Source: Alphaproteobacteria bacterium
GTDB lineage: Bacteria; Pseudomonadota; Alphaproteobacteria; DSM-16000; Inquilinaceae
NCBI GenBank assembly: GCA_028281925.1
Contig: JANQIX010000110.1
Coordinates: forward strand, 1-46,270
Length of the DNA stretch: 46,270 bases
Reading direction: 5' to 3'
The position numbers and the translations under genes were made by a program. Below are positions 33,321-41,534 of this stretch, piece by piece (the first letter of the stretch is position 1; each line of letters opens with the position of its first letter). The notes beneath the pieces were generated by a model that was given only the letters and a program-made list of their open reading frames with translations, was not told the origin of the DNA and did no database searches.

Positions 33321-35135
33321 ATGCCAGACGATCTCCACCGCCCGTCCGCCATCCGCGTCCTGCCGTCGACGCTGGTCAACCGCATTGCCGCCGGCGAGGT
33401 GGTCGAGCGGCCGGCCGCGGCGGTGAAGGAGCTGGTGGAAAACAGCATCGACGCCGGTGCGAGCACCATCGATGTGGTCACGCGTGACGGGGGTCGCACC
33501 TTCCTTTCCATCACCGACGACGGCGTCGGCATGGGGCCCGAGGCGCTGAAGCTGGCGATCGAGCGGCACGCCACATCGAAACTGCCATCGGACGATCTGC
33601 TGGCCATCCATACGATGGGGTTCCGGGGCGAGGCGCTGCCGTCGATCGGCGCGGTCAGCCGCATGACGCTCACCTCGCGTCGACACGACGCCGCCGCCAG
33701 CACGGCCTGGGCGCTGACGGTCGAGGGCGGCACGGCGGGCGAAGCCGCGCCCGCGGCCGGCCGGGCGGGCACGCGGGTGGAGGTGCGCGACCTGTTCTAT
33801 GCCACCCCGGCGCGCCTGAAGTTCCTGAAGAGCGAGCGTAGCGAGACGGCAGCGATCGAAGAGGCGGTCACGCGGCTTGCCATGGCTTGCCCGGCGATCG
33901 CGTTCACGCTGATGGACGGCGCGCGGCGGCGCCTGTCACTGGCTCCCGCTGCCGGCGACGGGGCCGCGGCACGGCTGCAGCGCCTGGGCGATATCCTGGG
34001 CCGCGACTTCGCCGCCGATGCGCTGGAGATCAGGGCGGAACGCGACGGCGTCCGGCTGACCGGCCACGCCGCACTGCCCACCCACAACCGGGCCACGGGC
34101 CAGGCGCAATACCTGTTCGTCAACGGCCGGCCGGTGCGCGACAAGCTGCTGTTGGGCGCGGTGCGCGGCGGCTACGCCGACCTGATCCCGCGCGACCGCT
34201 ATCCGGTGGTGGCACTCTTCATCGACCTGCCGCACGAGGCGGTGGACGTGAACGTGCACCCGGCCAAGGCCGAAGTCCGCTTCCGCGACACCATGCTGGT
34301 GCGCGGCCTCTTGGTCTCGGCCTTGCGCCACGCGCTGGCGGAAGCCGGCCACCGCGCCTCCAGCGGCCTCGGCACCGCCATCCTGGGTGGCCGTCACGCA
34401 GGCGGCGCCACGACCGGCTACCGCTTCCCCGCGCACGAGCCCAGGACGCCGCCACTGGGCCTGGCCGAGGCCGTAGCGCAGTACCAGGCGCCGATAGGCC
34501 CGCCCTCGGCCCGTACCGTGCCGGCGGCCGAGGCCGAAGGGCCGCCGCCGGCCGAGCATCCGCTCGGCGCCGCCCGGGCGCAATTGCACAACACCTATAT
34601 CGTCTCGGAAACGCCGGGCGGCCTGGTGATCACCGACCAGCATGCCGCACATGAGCGCATCGTCTACGAGGGCATGAAGGCCGCGCTGGAGGCCGGCCCG
34701 GTTGCCGCCCAACGCCTGTTGTTCCCCGCTGTGGTCGACCTGAGCCAGGCCGAGGTCGACCGCCTGGTGGAGCGCCGTGAGGAGCTCTCGGGTCTGGGCC
34801 TGGAGCTGGAGCCCTTCGGCCCCGGCGCCGTCGCCGCCCACACCGTGCCGGCGCTGCTGGGCGACACCGACGTCGCCGGCTTGGTGCGCGACCTCGCGGA
34901 GTCCCTGGCCGAGTTCGACCGCGCCGAGCCGCTGCGCCGGCGCCTGGACGCCGTCTGTGCCACGTTGGCCTGCCACGGCAGCGTGCGCGCCGGCCGAGCG
35001 CTGACGGTGCCGGAGATGAACGCACTATTGCGCCAGATGGAAGCCACCCCGTTCAGCGGCCAATGCAACCACGGCCGCCCCACCCATGTGAGCTTGGCGT
35101 TGCCTGAGATCGAGCGACTGTTCGAGCGGCGGTAG
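33321..35135 (+). CDS. mutL: DNA mismatch repair protein MutL
   Basis: A 604-residue MutL. The N-terminal GHKL ATPase has KELVENSIDAGA (with the catalytic Glu), DDGVGM and GFRGEALPSIGAVSRM. The C-terminal endonuclease motif DQHAAHERIVYE (D-Q-H-A-x2-E-x4-E) is present, and the tail has FSGQCNHGRPTHVSL, the metal-binding C-x-H-G-R-P motif. It should nick the daughter strand in organisms without MutH, working with MutS. The middle linker (about 330-410) is Pro/Ala-rich. The ATG at 33321 is first in the conserved domain. A decayed second copy of its 3' end lies about 1 kb downstream at 36079-36228. Confidence 0.97.
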   Translation: MPDDLHRPSAIRVLPSTLVNRIAAGEVVERPAAAVKELVENSIDAGASTIDVVTRDGGRTFLSITDDGVGMGPEALKLAIERHATSKLPSDDLLAIHTMGFRGEALPSIGAVSRMTLTSRRHDAAASTAWALTVEGGTAGEAAPAAGRAGTRVEVRDLFYATPARLKFLKSERSETAAIEEAVTRLAMACPAIAFTLMDGARRRLSLAPAAGDGAAARLQRLGDILGRDFAADALEIRAERDGVRLTGHAALPTHNRATGQAQYLFVNGRPVRDKLLLGAVRGGYADLIPRDRYPVVALFIDLPHEAVDVNVHPAKAEVRFRDTMLVRGLLVSALRHALAEAGHRASSGLGTAILGGRHAGGATTGYRFPAHEPRTPPLGLAEAVAQYQAPIGPPSARTVPAAEAEGPPPAEHPLGAARAQLHNTYIVSETPGGLVITDQHAAHERIVYEGMKAALEAGPVAAQRLLFPAVVDLSQAEVDRLVERREELSGLGLELEPFGPGAVAAHTVPALLGDTDVAGLVRDLAESLAEFDRAEPLRRRLDAVCATLACHGSVRAGRALTVPEMNALLRQMEATPFSGQCNHGRPTHVSLALPEIERLFERR

Positions 35136-35181
35136 CCTGCGCCCGGCGTCAGGGCCGGGCACAGGTGATGCCGAGCGCCGT

Positions 35182-35880
35182 CTATAGCGGGCCGGCGGCG
35201 TTGGCGTGGATGTGGGCGACCAGATCCGGATCGAGCCGGAGCCGTGCCGCCAGCAACGCCAGATAGGCACGCTCCGCCTCCCCGTCCGGATCGATGGCCA
35301 GCAGCGAAGCCGTGTAGATCTCCGCCGCCCGTTCCGGCGTCGTCCCGTCGCGTGCCACGGCGTTGACGTCCAGCGGGCCGGCAAGCTCCGCCTCCACGAA
35401 GCCGCGGTCGCTCTGGTCCATGTCCAGGGGCTGCAGCTGCGCCATAATGCGCTCGCGCTCTTCCGGCGTCACATGGCCGTCCGCCTTGGCCGCAGCGATC
35501 ATCGCACGGGTGAGCGCGCGGGCGAGATCGCGTCGATCCGGCTCCGCATCCGGCAGGAACGCGCCGCCGGCAGGCGCCTCAAGCGGCGTTTCGGCAGCGG
35601 CCGGGGCTGGCGTCCGCTTCGCCTGCCAGTCGCGCCAGGCCTTGTAGGCGAGCCCGCCCACCAGGGCGACGCCACCGGCCGTCAGCGCGGTCCTGGCAAT
35701 CTTCTTCGGCTTCGCACCGCCCAGCAGCAACCCCGCCAGACCCCCGGCGACAGCGCCCGTGGCGAGACCACCCCGCCCCGTCAACAACTGGTCGAGGCTG
35801 AAGCCACCCTGCTGCGGTTCGCCCGCGGCCGGGCTGTTGGCACCGAGATGACGGTCAAGCAGGGATCTCACATTCACCAT
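35182..35880 (-). CDS. DUF533 / TerB-like membrane protein
   Basis: A 232-residue protein. The N-terminus MVNVRSLLDRHLG and a Gly-rich segment GGLATGAVAGGLAGLLLGG suggest a membrane-associated hairpin, followed by KIARTALTAGGVALVGGLAYKAWRDW, a likely membrane helix. The C-terminal domain (about 115-230) is TerB-like: ALTRAMIAAAKADGHVTPEERERI and AERAYLALLAARLRLDPDLV. This is the DUF533 (YebE) layout, widely conserved and of unknown function. The ATG at 35880 follows GGAGGA; the longer frame to 35925 is rejected. It is convergent with mutL. No tellurite-resistance genes are nearby. Confidence 0.83.
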   Translation of the reverse strand: MVNVRSLLDRHLGANSPAAGEPQQGGFSLDQLLTGRGGLATGAVAGGLAGLLLGGAKPKKIARTALTAGGVALVGGLAYKAWRDWQAKRTPAPAAAETPLEAPAGGAFLPDAEPDRRDLARALTRAMIAAAKADGHVTPEERERIMAQLQPLDMDQSDRGFVEAELAGPLDVNAVARDGTTPERAAEIYTASLLAIDPDGEAERAYLALLAARLRLDPDLVAHIHANAAGPL

Positions 35881-36078
35881 GGCGGTCCTCCGATCCATCG
35901 CCGGCCCCGCAGGCGCGGCAGTCATGATCGGAGATGTAGGGTTGCCGGCGGCCGACGCAACCGATCGAAGGCGGCATTGGTGATCGGGCGTTCCTATCGA
36001 CCAGGCAAGAGGTGCCGAGGCAAGCCCGCAGGAGAGATGGCCGGTACCCTCTCGATGATCAGGTGATCGCGGTCTTAT

Positions 36079-36228
36079 GCCGCTCCGGCGCGAGCGCTAT
36101 CGGTGCCGGAGAGGAGCGCACCGTGGCGCCGGAGGGAAGCCGTGCCGTTCTCCGGGCGGTGCAACCACGGCCGGTCGACCGATGTGATGCCGGAGCCGGC
36201 CGGGATCCGCCGGTTCTTAGAGAAGCGG
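36079..36228 (+). pseudogene. Decayed duplicate of the mutL 3' end
   Basis: The plus-strand frame reads ARALSVPE, then EAVPFSGRCNHGRSTDV, then IRRFLEKR. The corresponding mutL tail reads GRALTVPE, EATPFSGQCNHGRPTHV and IERLFERR. Across the last 32 residues I count 17 identities, and nucleotide identity is plain, for example CGGTGCCGGAGA and GCAACCACGGCCG in both. It begins soon after an in-frame TGA and lacks the ATPase and most of the endonuclease domain, so it cannot be a functional MutL. The catalytic CNHGRP is degenerate (Ser for Pro). The small open frame 36103-36297 is its remnant. Either a partial duplication of mutL or the tail of a lost, horizontally acquired mutL. Confidence 0.78.
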
Positions 36229-36272
36229 CAGGAGCAGGAGCAGCTGCAAGCGGCCAAGCCGAAGGGCGTCGA

Positions 36273-36443
36273 TCAAACCCTCTCCAGAACCATGTAGAGC
36301 GTGACGGTCACGCCGGACCAGGCCAGGCTCAGATCGGCGAGCAGCATGGCTGCCCGGCTGAAACGGTCCCGTCGGGCGAGACGGCGATAGGACGCGGTGC
36401 ATTCCGCGGAACCCAAGGCATCCATAACGTCGGTTCGGGTCAT
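36273..36443 (-). CDS. Small hypothetical protein, possible single membrane helix
   Basis: A 56-residue ORF, MTRTDVMDALGSAECTASY followed by a basic segment RRLARRDRFSR and a moderately hydrophobic C-terminal stretch AAMLLADLSLAWSGVTVTLY. The ATG at 36443 has AGGAG 7 bases upstream, a strong ribosome binding site, which is the best coding evidence. Its C-terminus overlaps the tail of the open frame that continues the mutL remnant. No homologue is recognised. It may be a small membrane protein. Confidence 0.45.
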   Translation of the reverse strand: MTRTDVMDALGSAECTASYRRLARRDRFSRAAMLLADLSLAWSGVTVTLYMVLERV

Positions 36444-36836
36444 CTCAGGCTCCTGATTGCCATGGTTCCCTGCCGCTTGCAGCCTTGTGGCGGAACGGCC
36501 GTATCCTATCCCGAACGGGGCCGACACCGTTTCCGAGCCAAAATGTCGGCCGCGACTCCAAATCCCTGCCCACAATCGGCCGACATGACGTCGCCCCCTT
36601 GCTCAGAATATGCCTGATTTCTTAAAGAAAGGCGAATCTGTTATTTATCGAATACTTAGGCAGAAGAACATTAATATTTTCTACTGCTTATCGATCTTTG
36701 TTATGACAATTATGATGGGCAATTTACGAAATCATGCGCCGTCGGCCAAATCTGTCGGCACGCTGACTTGTCGACGAGATTCTTCAGTGCGCTTGCCCTA
36801 GGCAGACCGGCAGGGCTTTCAAATGGGGCGCGGATG
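36444..36836. other. AT-rich intergenic patch
   Basis: About 390 bases between the small ORF and the solenoid gene, both on the minus strand. 36600-36740 is strikingly AT-rich for this genome. It contains an open frame 36610-36801 of 63 residues with a hydrophobic segment (NINIFYCLSIFVMTIMM), but no ribosome binding site precedes its ATG and I do not call it a gene. The patch may be a foreign remnant or the promoter region of the small ORF. Confidence 0.45.
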
Positions 36837-38447
36837 CTACTCCGGCCGGAAGCCTGAAACGGCCGCCGCAGCCTGTGCGGCCGCGACATTGCGCATTGCC
36901 GACCAACGGGCGTCCGGCTCGGCGACAGCGTCGGCCGACCCGATCGCGTCGGCGAACAGCCCTTGCGCGGCCTGAGCCGCCGCGATCCCGACAAGGGCCC
37001 TAGTACGTTCTGCACCCTCAGAAATTCCGTCGGCAGTGTTAAGCGCATCGGCGAACAGCCCTGCTTCCGCCTGAGCAACGGCGATGCGGCGCCGCGTTCT
37101 GTCGGAGCGATCGAACTCGTGAAGGGTTTGTAGGGCATCGGCAAACAGTCCGGCGTCGGCCTGGGCTCTGGCAATAAAGCTGGTGACTCTGGACATTGCC
37201 GAGCTGGCCGTGTCGGATGAGCGCGCGTCGTCCAGGGCTTCGACGAACAAGCGTTGTGCGTCCGTCGTAAACCCGGCGGCTGCCTGGGCGACGGCAATGT
37301 CATACAAGGCTTCCACCCTGAATTCCGGACTGGAAATCTGGCGCGCGGTCGCTATCGCATCGGCAAACATCTCGGAAGCAGCCTGGCCTGAGGCGATGGC
37401 GGCGAGAGCTATTGAAGGTTGGAGGACGAGGTCGGTCTGATTGACGGTCTCCAGCGCATCGGCAAAGGACCCCGCCGTCGCTTGTGCAATAACGAGTGCG
37501 TTAAGGGTCACCCACCGGCTAATATCGTCAGAAATGTCGTTCACATCATCCTTGATTTCGTTGATTGTTCGTCGAGCTTCGTCCGTGAAGCCGGCCCGTC
37601 CCTGCGCGATCGCCACCTCGATGATCAGGACCAGGTGACCGTCCTCGCCATCGATTCGCTCAAGGTTGCTCATCACCTCAGCAACGGTCCTGTGGGCGTC
37701 TTCCGAAAGGCCCGCTGCGGCCTGTCGACGAAAGACCAGGAGGGTTTCATCGAAATACGCTTCGAAGCAACACTGATACTGTGTGGCGAGCGTCGCGAGT
37801 GCATCGTCAAATAGCCCAGCGTCAGACTGCGCGCTGCTGATCATATCTATAGCGAACCATCTGTACTGCGTACTATCCATTGCGTCGAATGCCTCGGCAA
37901 ACGTGCGGCGAGCGTCCGCGATCAAATCCACCCGTGCCTGGGATACGGCAACTCCACACATCGTCTCCAACCGCCGACGGGCATCATCCACCTCGTGCGC
38001 AACGGTCAGAGCGTGACTGAAGTTGGTTCGCGCGCGCTCGAAAAAACCCATCGCTGCCTGGACTTCGGCGATCGTCCGCAGTGCGGTTGATCGGTCTTGG
38101 CGGTCGGCTATCTGATCGGCGGCCTCCAGCGCGTCGCCGACCGCTCGCTCCGCCTCCTCCGCCAACCCGGCGATCGCCAATGCTGCGCCAACATCCGCCA
38201 AGGCTCCGGAGCGGTGAAACGCGTCGGCAATCTCGCTGGCCGTCCCCATCGACTCGGCGAACAGGCCACAAGCGCGAGGATGTAGCGCACACCAGCTATC
38301 ATCAGCGGCGAAGTCTTGCGCGAGTGCAGTACGCCCCGCCAAGTGTGATCCCTTATCCTGGAGGCTTCCTGCTGCGGCAAAGGCTGCGAGCAGGGCAGTG
38401 GCTGAAAGCAGCCGGATTGCGCGATGCCGGATCGATCTCGAACCCAT
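36837..38447 (-). CDS. Exported alpha-solenoid repeat protein (TPR-like)
   Basis: A 536-residue protein with a signal peptide (IRLLSATALLAAFAAAGS). The rest is about a dozen degenerate helical repeats of 33-42 residues, with the core pattern IA-x-AQA-x-AGLFADAL followed by a variable linker; for example IARAQADAGLFADALQTL, IAVAQAEAGLFADALNTA and IAAAQAAQGLFADAIGSA. This is a TPR/SEL-like solenoid, likely a periplasmic protein-binding scaffold. Two Cys residues near the N-terminus (CALHPRAC) may form a disulfide. The ATG at 38447 follows GGGGGA; a TTG lies four codons upstream. No partner gene is recognisable, and the gene lies in an accessory-looking stretch between mutL and hisS. The function is unknown. 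Confidence 0.72.
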   Translation of the reverse strand: MGSRSIRHRAIRLLSATALLAAFAAAGSLQDKGSHLAGRTALAQDFAADDSWCALHPRACGLFAESMGTASEIADAFHRSGALADVGAALAIAGLAEEAERAVGDALEAADQIADRQDRSTALRTIAEVQAAMGFFERARTNFSHALTVAHEVDDARRRLETMCGVAVSQARVDLIADARRTFAEAFDAMDSTQYRWFAIDMISSAQSDAGLFDDALATLATQYQCCFEAYFDETLLVFRRQAAAGLSEDAHRTVAEVMSNLERIDGEDGHLVLIIEVAIAQGRAGFTDEARRTINEIKDDVNDISDDISRWVTLNALVIAQATAGSFADALETVNQTDLVLQPSIALAAIASGQAASEMFADAIATARQISSPEFRVEALYDIAVAQAAAGFTTDAQRLFVEALDDARSSDTASSAMSRVTSFIARAQADAGLFADALQTLHEFDRSDRTRRRIAVAQAEAGLFADALNTADGISEGAERTRALVGIAAAQAAQGLFADAIGSADAVAEPDARWSAMRNVAAAQAAAAVSGFRPE

Positions 38448-38644
38448 CGCATCCCCCAATCTTACAATTTTAAAGCGCTGTCCATCATATATAATTCAAC
38501 GATAGGGGCGATAGACTTAATCGACGGCGAACCGCTGTCATTCGGCCAAGTTTGATCCGACATCGAAATACGATACCCGACAATGACAGTCTTCGCCGCG
38601 CCTCACTGCCCAAACCTGCTGAGGGATTCGGGTGGATTTCACCT

Positions 38645-39991
38645 CTATTTCGCTGCCAGCATCTGGCTCACCGCCTCAGCCAGATCCCCTCGCCCGTGCC
38701 GGTGCTGCTCACCTGTGGCCAAGTCCTTGACCAGTACCGCGCCCTCCGCCCGTTCCGTCTCGCCGGCGATCACGGCCAGGCGGAAGCCCTTGGCGTCGGC
38801 GTATTTGAGCTGGGCTGCGAGCTTTCGGGGTTCGGTGTAGAGCTCTGTGTCGATGCTGGCGGCGCGCAGGTCTGCGGCCATGGCCAGAGCGTCGGCCAGC
38901 ACCTCGCGGTCCATCACCGTCACCAGCACGGCGGCCGGGGTGGACGCGCCCGGAGTCAGCACGCCGGCGTCGAACAGGCGGGCCAGCATGCGGGTCAGGC
39001 CGATGGAGATGCCCACACCGGGCAGTGTCTGGCGGGTGTAGTTGCTGGCCAGGTTGTCGTAGCGGCCGCCGGAGCAGACGCTGCCGATCTCCGGCAAGTC
39101 GGCGAGCTGCGTCTCGTAGACCGTGCCGGTGTAGTAGTCGAGGCCGCGGGCGATGGTGAGGTCGACACGGGCGGCATCGGCGGGCACGCCGAGAGCCGCC
39201 ATGCCGTCCAGCACCTGGCGGAGTTCGGCCACGCCGTCACGAAGCTGCGGGCTTGACGCCTCGCGTCCCAGACGGTCGAGGTCGGGCGGCTCCGACAGGA
39301 CGGCCAGCAGGCGATCGGCGGCGCCCGGTGCCATGCCCGCAGTCTCCGTCAGGTCCGCGGCCACGCGGTCACGGCCGATCTTTTCCAGCGCGTCGATGGC
39401 GCGCAGCGCATCCGGCACGGCGGTTTCGGCCACGCCAAGATCCGCCAGAAGGCCCTGCAAGACCTTGCGGTTGTTGAGGCGGATCACGAACCGGCCGATC
39501 TGAAGCTCGGAGAACACGGCGTGGATCACCGCCGGGATCTCCGCATCGGCCAGCAGGTCCAGGCTGCCATTGCCGATGATGTCGATGTCGCACTGGTAGA
39601 ATTCGCGGAACCGGCCGGCCTGGGGGCGTTCGCCGCGCCACACCTTCTGCATCTGATACCGGCGGAAGGGGAAGGTCAGCCGGCTCATATGCTGCGCCAC
39701 ATAGCGCGCGGTCGGCACGGTCAGGTCGAAATGCAGCGCCAGGTCGGTCGACGGATCCTCATCGGGCCCAGCGGCTAGGCGCGACAGGGCATAGATCTCT
39801 TTATCCACGATCCCCTTGGCCGTCAGGATGTCGCGGCGCTCCACGGCCGGCGTCTCCAGGGGCGTGAAGCCGAAGCGCACGAAATTGCGCCGGATGACCG
39901 AAAGGAAGCGCTCTTCCACCAGCTTTTCCGCCGGCAGCCATTCCGGGAACCCGGAGACGGGGGCAGGTTTGATGATCCGGGTCTCAGCCAT
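38645..39991 (-). CDS. hisS: Histidyl-tRNA synthetase
   Basis: A 448-residue class-II synthetase that charges tRNA-His. HFDLTVPTARYVA is motif 1-like, WRGERPQAGRFREFYQCDIDIIG contains the motif 2 loop and the REFYQCD block, RGLDYYTGTVYE is the histidine-binding signature, and GVGISIGLTRML is motif 3. The C-terminal anticodon domain is AAVLVTVMDREVLADALAMA and beyond. The REFYQCD motif 2 form resembles the eukaryote- and Bacteroidetes-like type rather than the E. coli type. The ATG at 39991 is chosen; the frame is open to 40198 but the extension is Arg-rich and overlaps the divergent hydrolase gene. Confidence 0.96.
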   Translation of the reverse strand: MAETRIIKPAPVSGFPEWLPAEKLVEERFLSVIRRNFVRFGFTPLETPAVERRDILTAKGIVDKEIYALSRLAAGPDEDPSTDLALHFDLTVPTARYVAQHMSRLTFPFRRYQMQKVWRGERPQAGRFREFYQCDIDIIGNGSLDLLADAEIPAVIHAVFSELQIGRFVIRLNNRKVLQGLLADLGVAETAVPDALRAIDALEKIGRDRVAADLTETAGMAPGAADRLLAVLSEPPDLDRLGREASSPQLRDGVAELRQVLDGMAALGVPADAARVDLTIARGLDYYTGTVYETQLADLPEIGSVCSGGRYDNLASNYTRQTLPGVGISIGLTRMLARLFDAGVLTPGASTPAAVLVTVMDREVLADALAMAADLRAASIDTELYTEPRKLAAQLKYADAKGFRLAVIAGETERAEGAVLVKDLATGEQHRHGRGDLAEAVSQMLAAK

Positions 39992-40119
39992 GACAAGAGC
40001 CGCCGTTGGGGGGAAAGCGGCCGGCAGCGCTAGCCGCTTTGGCGCTTGGGTGTCAAGGTTGTCGACCCGGCGCTGACGGTCGACCACGCCGGCGGGAAGA
40101 AGGTAGTCGAGGGCGAACC

Positions 40120-41001
40120 ATGTTTCCGGGATTCCACACCACCGTGATCGACACTGGCGAGGTGCCGATCCATGCCGCCATCGGCGGCAACGGCCCACCG
40201 GTGCTGCTGCTGCACGGCTATCCGCAGACGGCGATGATGTGGCACCGGGTGGCGCCTGTGCTGGCCGAGCGCTTTACGGTGGTGGCGCCCGACCTGCGCG
40301 GCTACGGCCGGTCGGGCAAGCCGCCGGGCGACCCGCAGCATGTCACCTATGCCAAGCGCACCATGGCGGCCGATCAGGTGGCGGTGATGCGCGCGTTGGG
40401 GTTCGAGCGCTTCCGCCTGGTCGGCCATGACCGCGGCGCCCGTGTGGCCCACCGGCTTACGCTGGACCACGGCGATGCCGTCGAGCGGCTGGCGCTGTTG
40501 GACATCCTGCCCACGCTCTATGTGTTCGAGACGATCAACCAGGCGGTGGCCACGGCCTATTACCACTGGTTCTTCCTGATCCAGCCGAACGGGCTGCCGG
40601 AGCATCTGATCGGGCTCGATCCAGAGGCCTACCTCAGACGCAAGCTGGGGTCCTGGGGTGCGGGCGCCGATGTCTTCGACGGCGCTGCGTTCGCCGACTA
40701 CCTGACCCATTTCCGCGACCCGGCTGCCATCCACGCGACATGTGAAGACTACCGTGCCGGCGCCACCATCGACCTGGACCATGACCGCGCAGACCGCGCC
40801 GTCGGCCGCAAGGTGATCTGTCCGCTGCTGGCGCTCTGGGGACGGCGCAGTGTAGTGGGAATGGAGCCCGACGTTGCCACCGTCTGGCAGCAGGTGGCCA
40901 CGGATGTGCGGGGATACGCGGTCAACTGCGGCCACTTCCTGGCGGAGGAGCAACCGCGGGAGACGCTGGCGAACCTGTTGCCGTTCCTGTTGGAAGCGTG
41001 A
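40120..41001 (+). CDS. Alpha/beta hydrolase, fluoroacetate (haloacetate) dehalogenase-like
   Basis: A 293-residue alpha/beta hydrolase. The eight active-site residues described for the Rhodopseudomonas fluoroacetate dehalogenase all have counterparts: Asp104-Arg105 and Arg108 in VGHDRGARV (nucleophile and carboxylate binding), Asp128, His149-Trp150 in YYHWFF and Tyr211 (halide pocket), and His272 in NCGHFLAEE (general base). Such enzymes displace halide from haloacetates to give glycolate, including fluoride from fluoroacetate. The oxyanion HGYPQTAMMW loop is standard. The start ATG 40120 is set by the domain edge. It diverges from hisS and has no dehalogenase regulators beside it. Motif conservation does not by itself prove defluorination, since close relatives differ in halide preference. 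Confidence 0.82.
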   Translation: MFPGFHTTVIDTGEVPIHAAIGGNGPPVLLLHGYPQTAMMWHRVAPVLAERFTVVAPDLRGYGRSGKPPGDPQHVTYAKRTMAADQVAVMRALGFERFRLVGHDRGARVAHRLTLDHGDAVERLALLDILPTLYVFETINQAVATAYYHWFFLIQPNGLPEHLIGLDPEAYLRRKLGSWGAGADVFDGAAFADYLTHFRDPAAIHATCEDYRAGATIDLDHDRADRAVGRKVICPLLALWGRRSVVGMEPDVATVWQQVATDVRGYAVNCGHFLAEEQPRETLANLLPFLLEA

Positions 41002-41008
41002 TGCCGCG

Positions 41009-41413
41009 CTAAAGCGTCATATGTCGGGCGCGCGCGCCCCGTTCGATCGCCGCGGCGTGCAGCCGGTCGACGCCGAGGCAATAGCGGATCATCTCCAACA
41101 GCCGCAGTTCCTCCTGGCTGGCGCGCCCGTCGGCGGCGACCACGTCGCAGGCGATGGCATAGGCCGTCTCGCGGAGATGGTCGGGCAGGGTTTCCTTGAT
41201 TTCATCAAGCGCCCTGTCCAGCCCGTTCTCGTCCTGCAACAGCCGCTGGCATTCGTTGCTGACGGTGGCGATGCGGTCGGCGTCGAAGCCCCGAAACACG
41301 GGCAGGTGCCGCACCATCTCACCGATAGTGGCCAGTTCCTTGTCCGACATCGTGCCGTCGGCGGCGGACGCCAGCACCATGGTATAGATCAATGCGCCGT
41401 GCGGATCGGTCAT
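41009..41413 (-). CDS. TerB family protein
   Basis: A 134-residue, wholly helical protein. ADGTMSDKELATIGEMVRHLP and AYAIACDVVAADGRASQEELRLLEMIRY are the paired TerB helices with acidic loops. TerB proteins were named for tellurite resistance but most relatives are of unknown function. The gene is convergent with the dehalogenase-like gene (7-base gap) and divergent from the AEC transporter. The ATG at 41413 is preferred over the frame to 41644, whose N-terminal part is Pro/Arg-rich and shadows the transporter start. No ter operon is present. Confidence 0.82.
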   Translation of the reverse strand: MTDPHGALIYTMVLASAADGTMSDKELATIGEMVRHLPVFRGFDADRIATVSNECQRLLQDENGLDRALDEIKETLPDHLRETAYAIACDVVAADGRASQEELRLLEMIRYCLGVDRLHAAAIERGARARHMTL

Positions 41414-41534
41414 TGCCCGCTGTGCCTCAACCTGGGGATCGATATAACGACGCCTGGGATATGCGTCGCCGAGACCCCGGTCGTCAAGCAATCCCGAGAC
41501 TCCCCCAGCGCCCGGTTTGTGGATCAGAGAGAGA

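Noticed and set aside
36610..36801. 63-residue AT-rich open frame
   Set aside because: No ribosome binding site and no homology; the hydrophobic stretch could arise by chance in AT-rich DNA. Kept only as part of the intergenic description.
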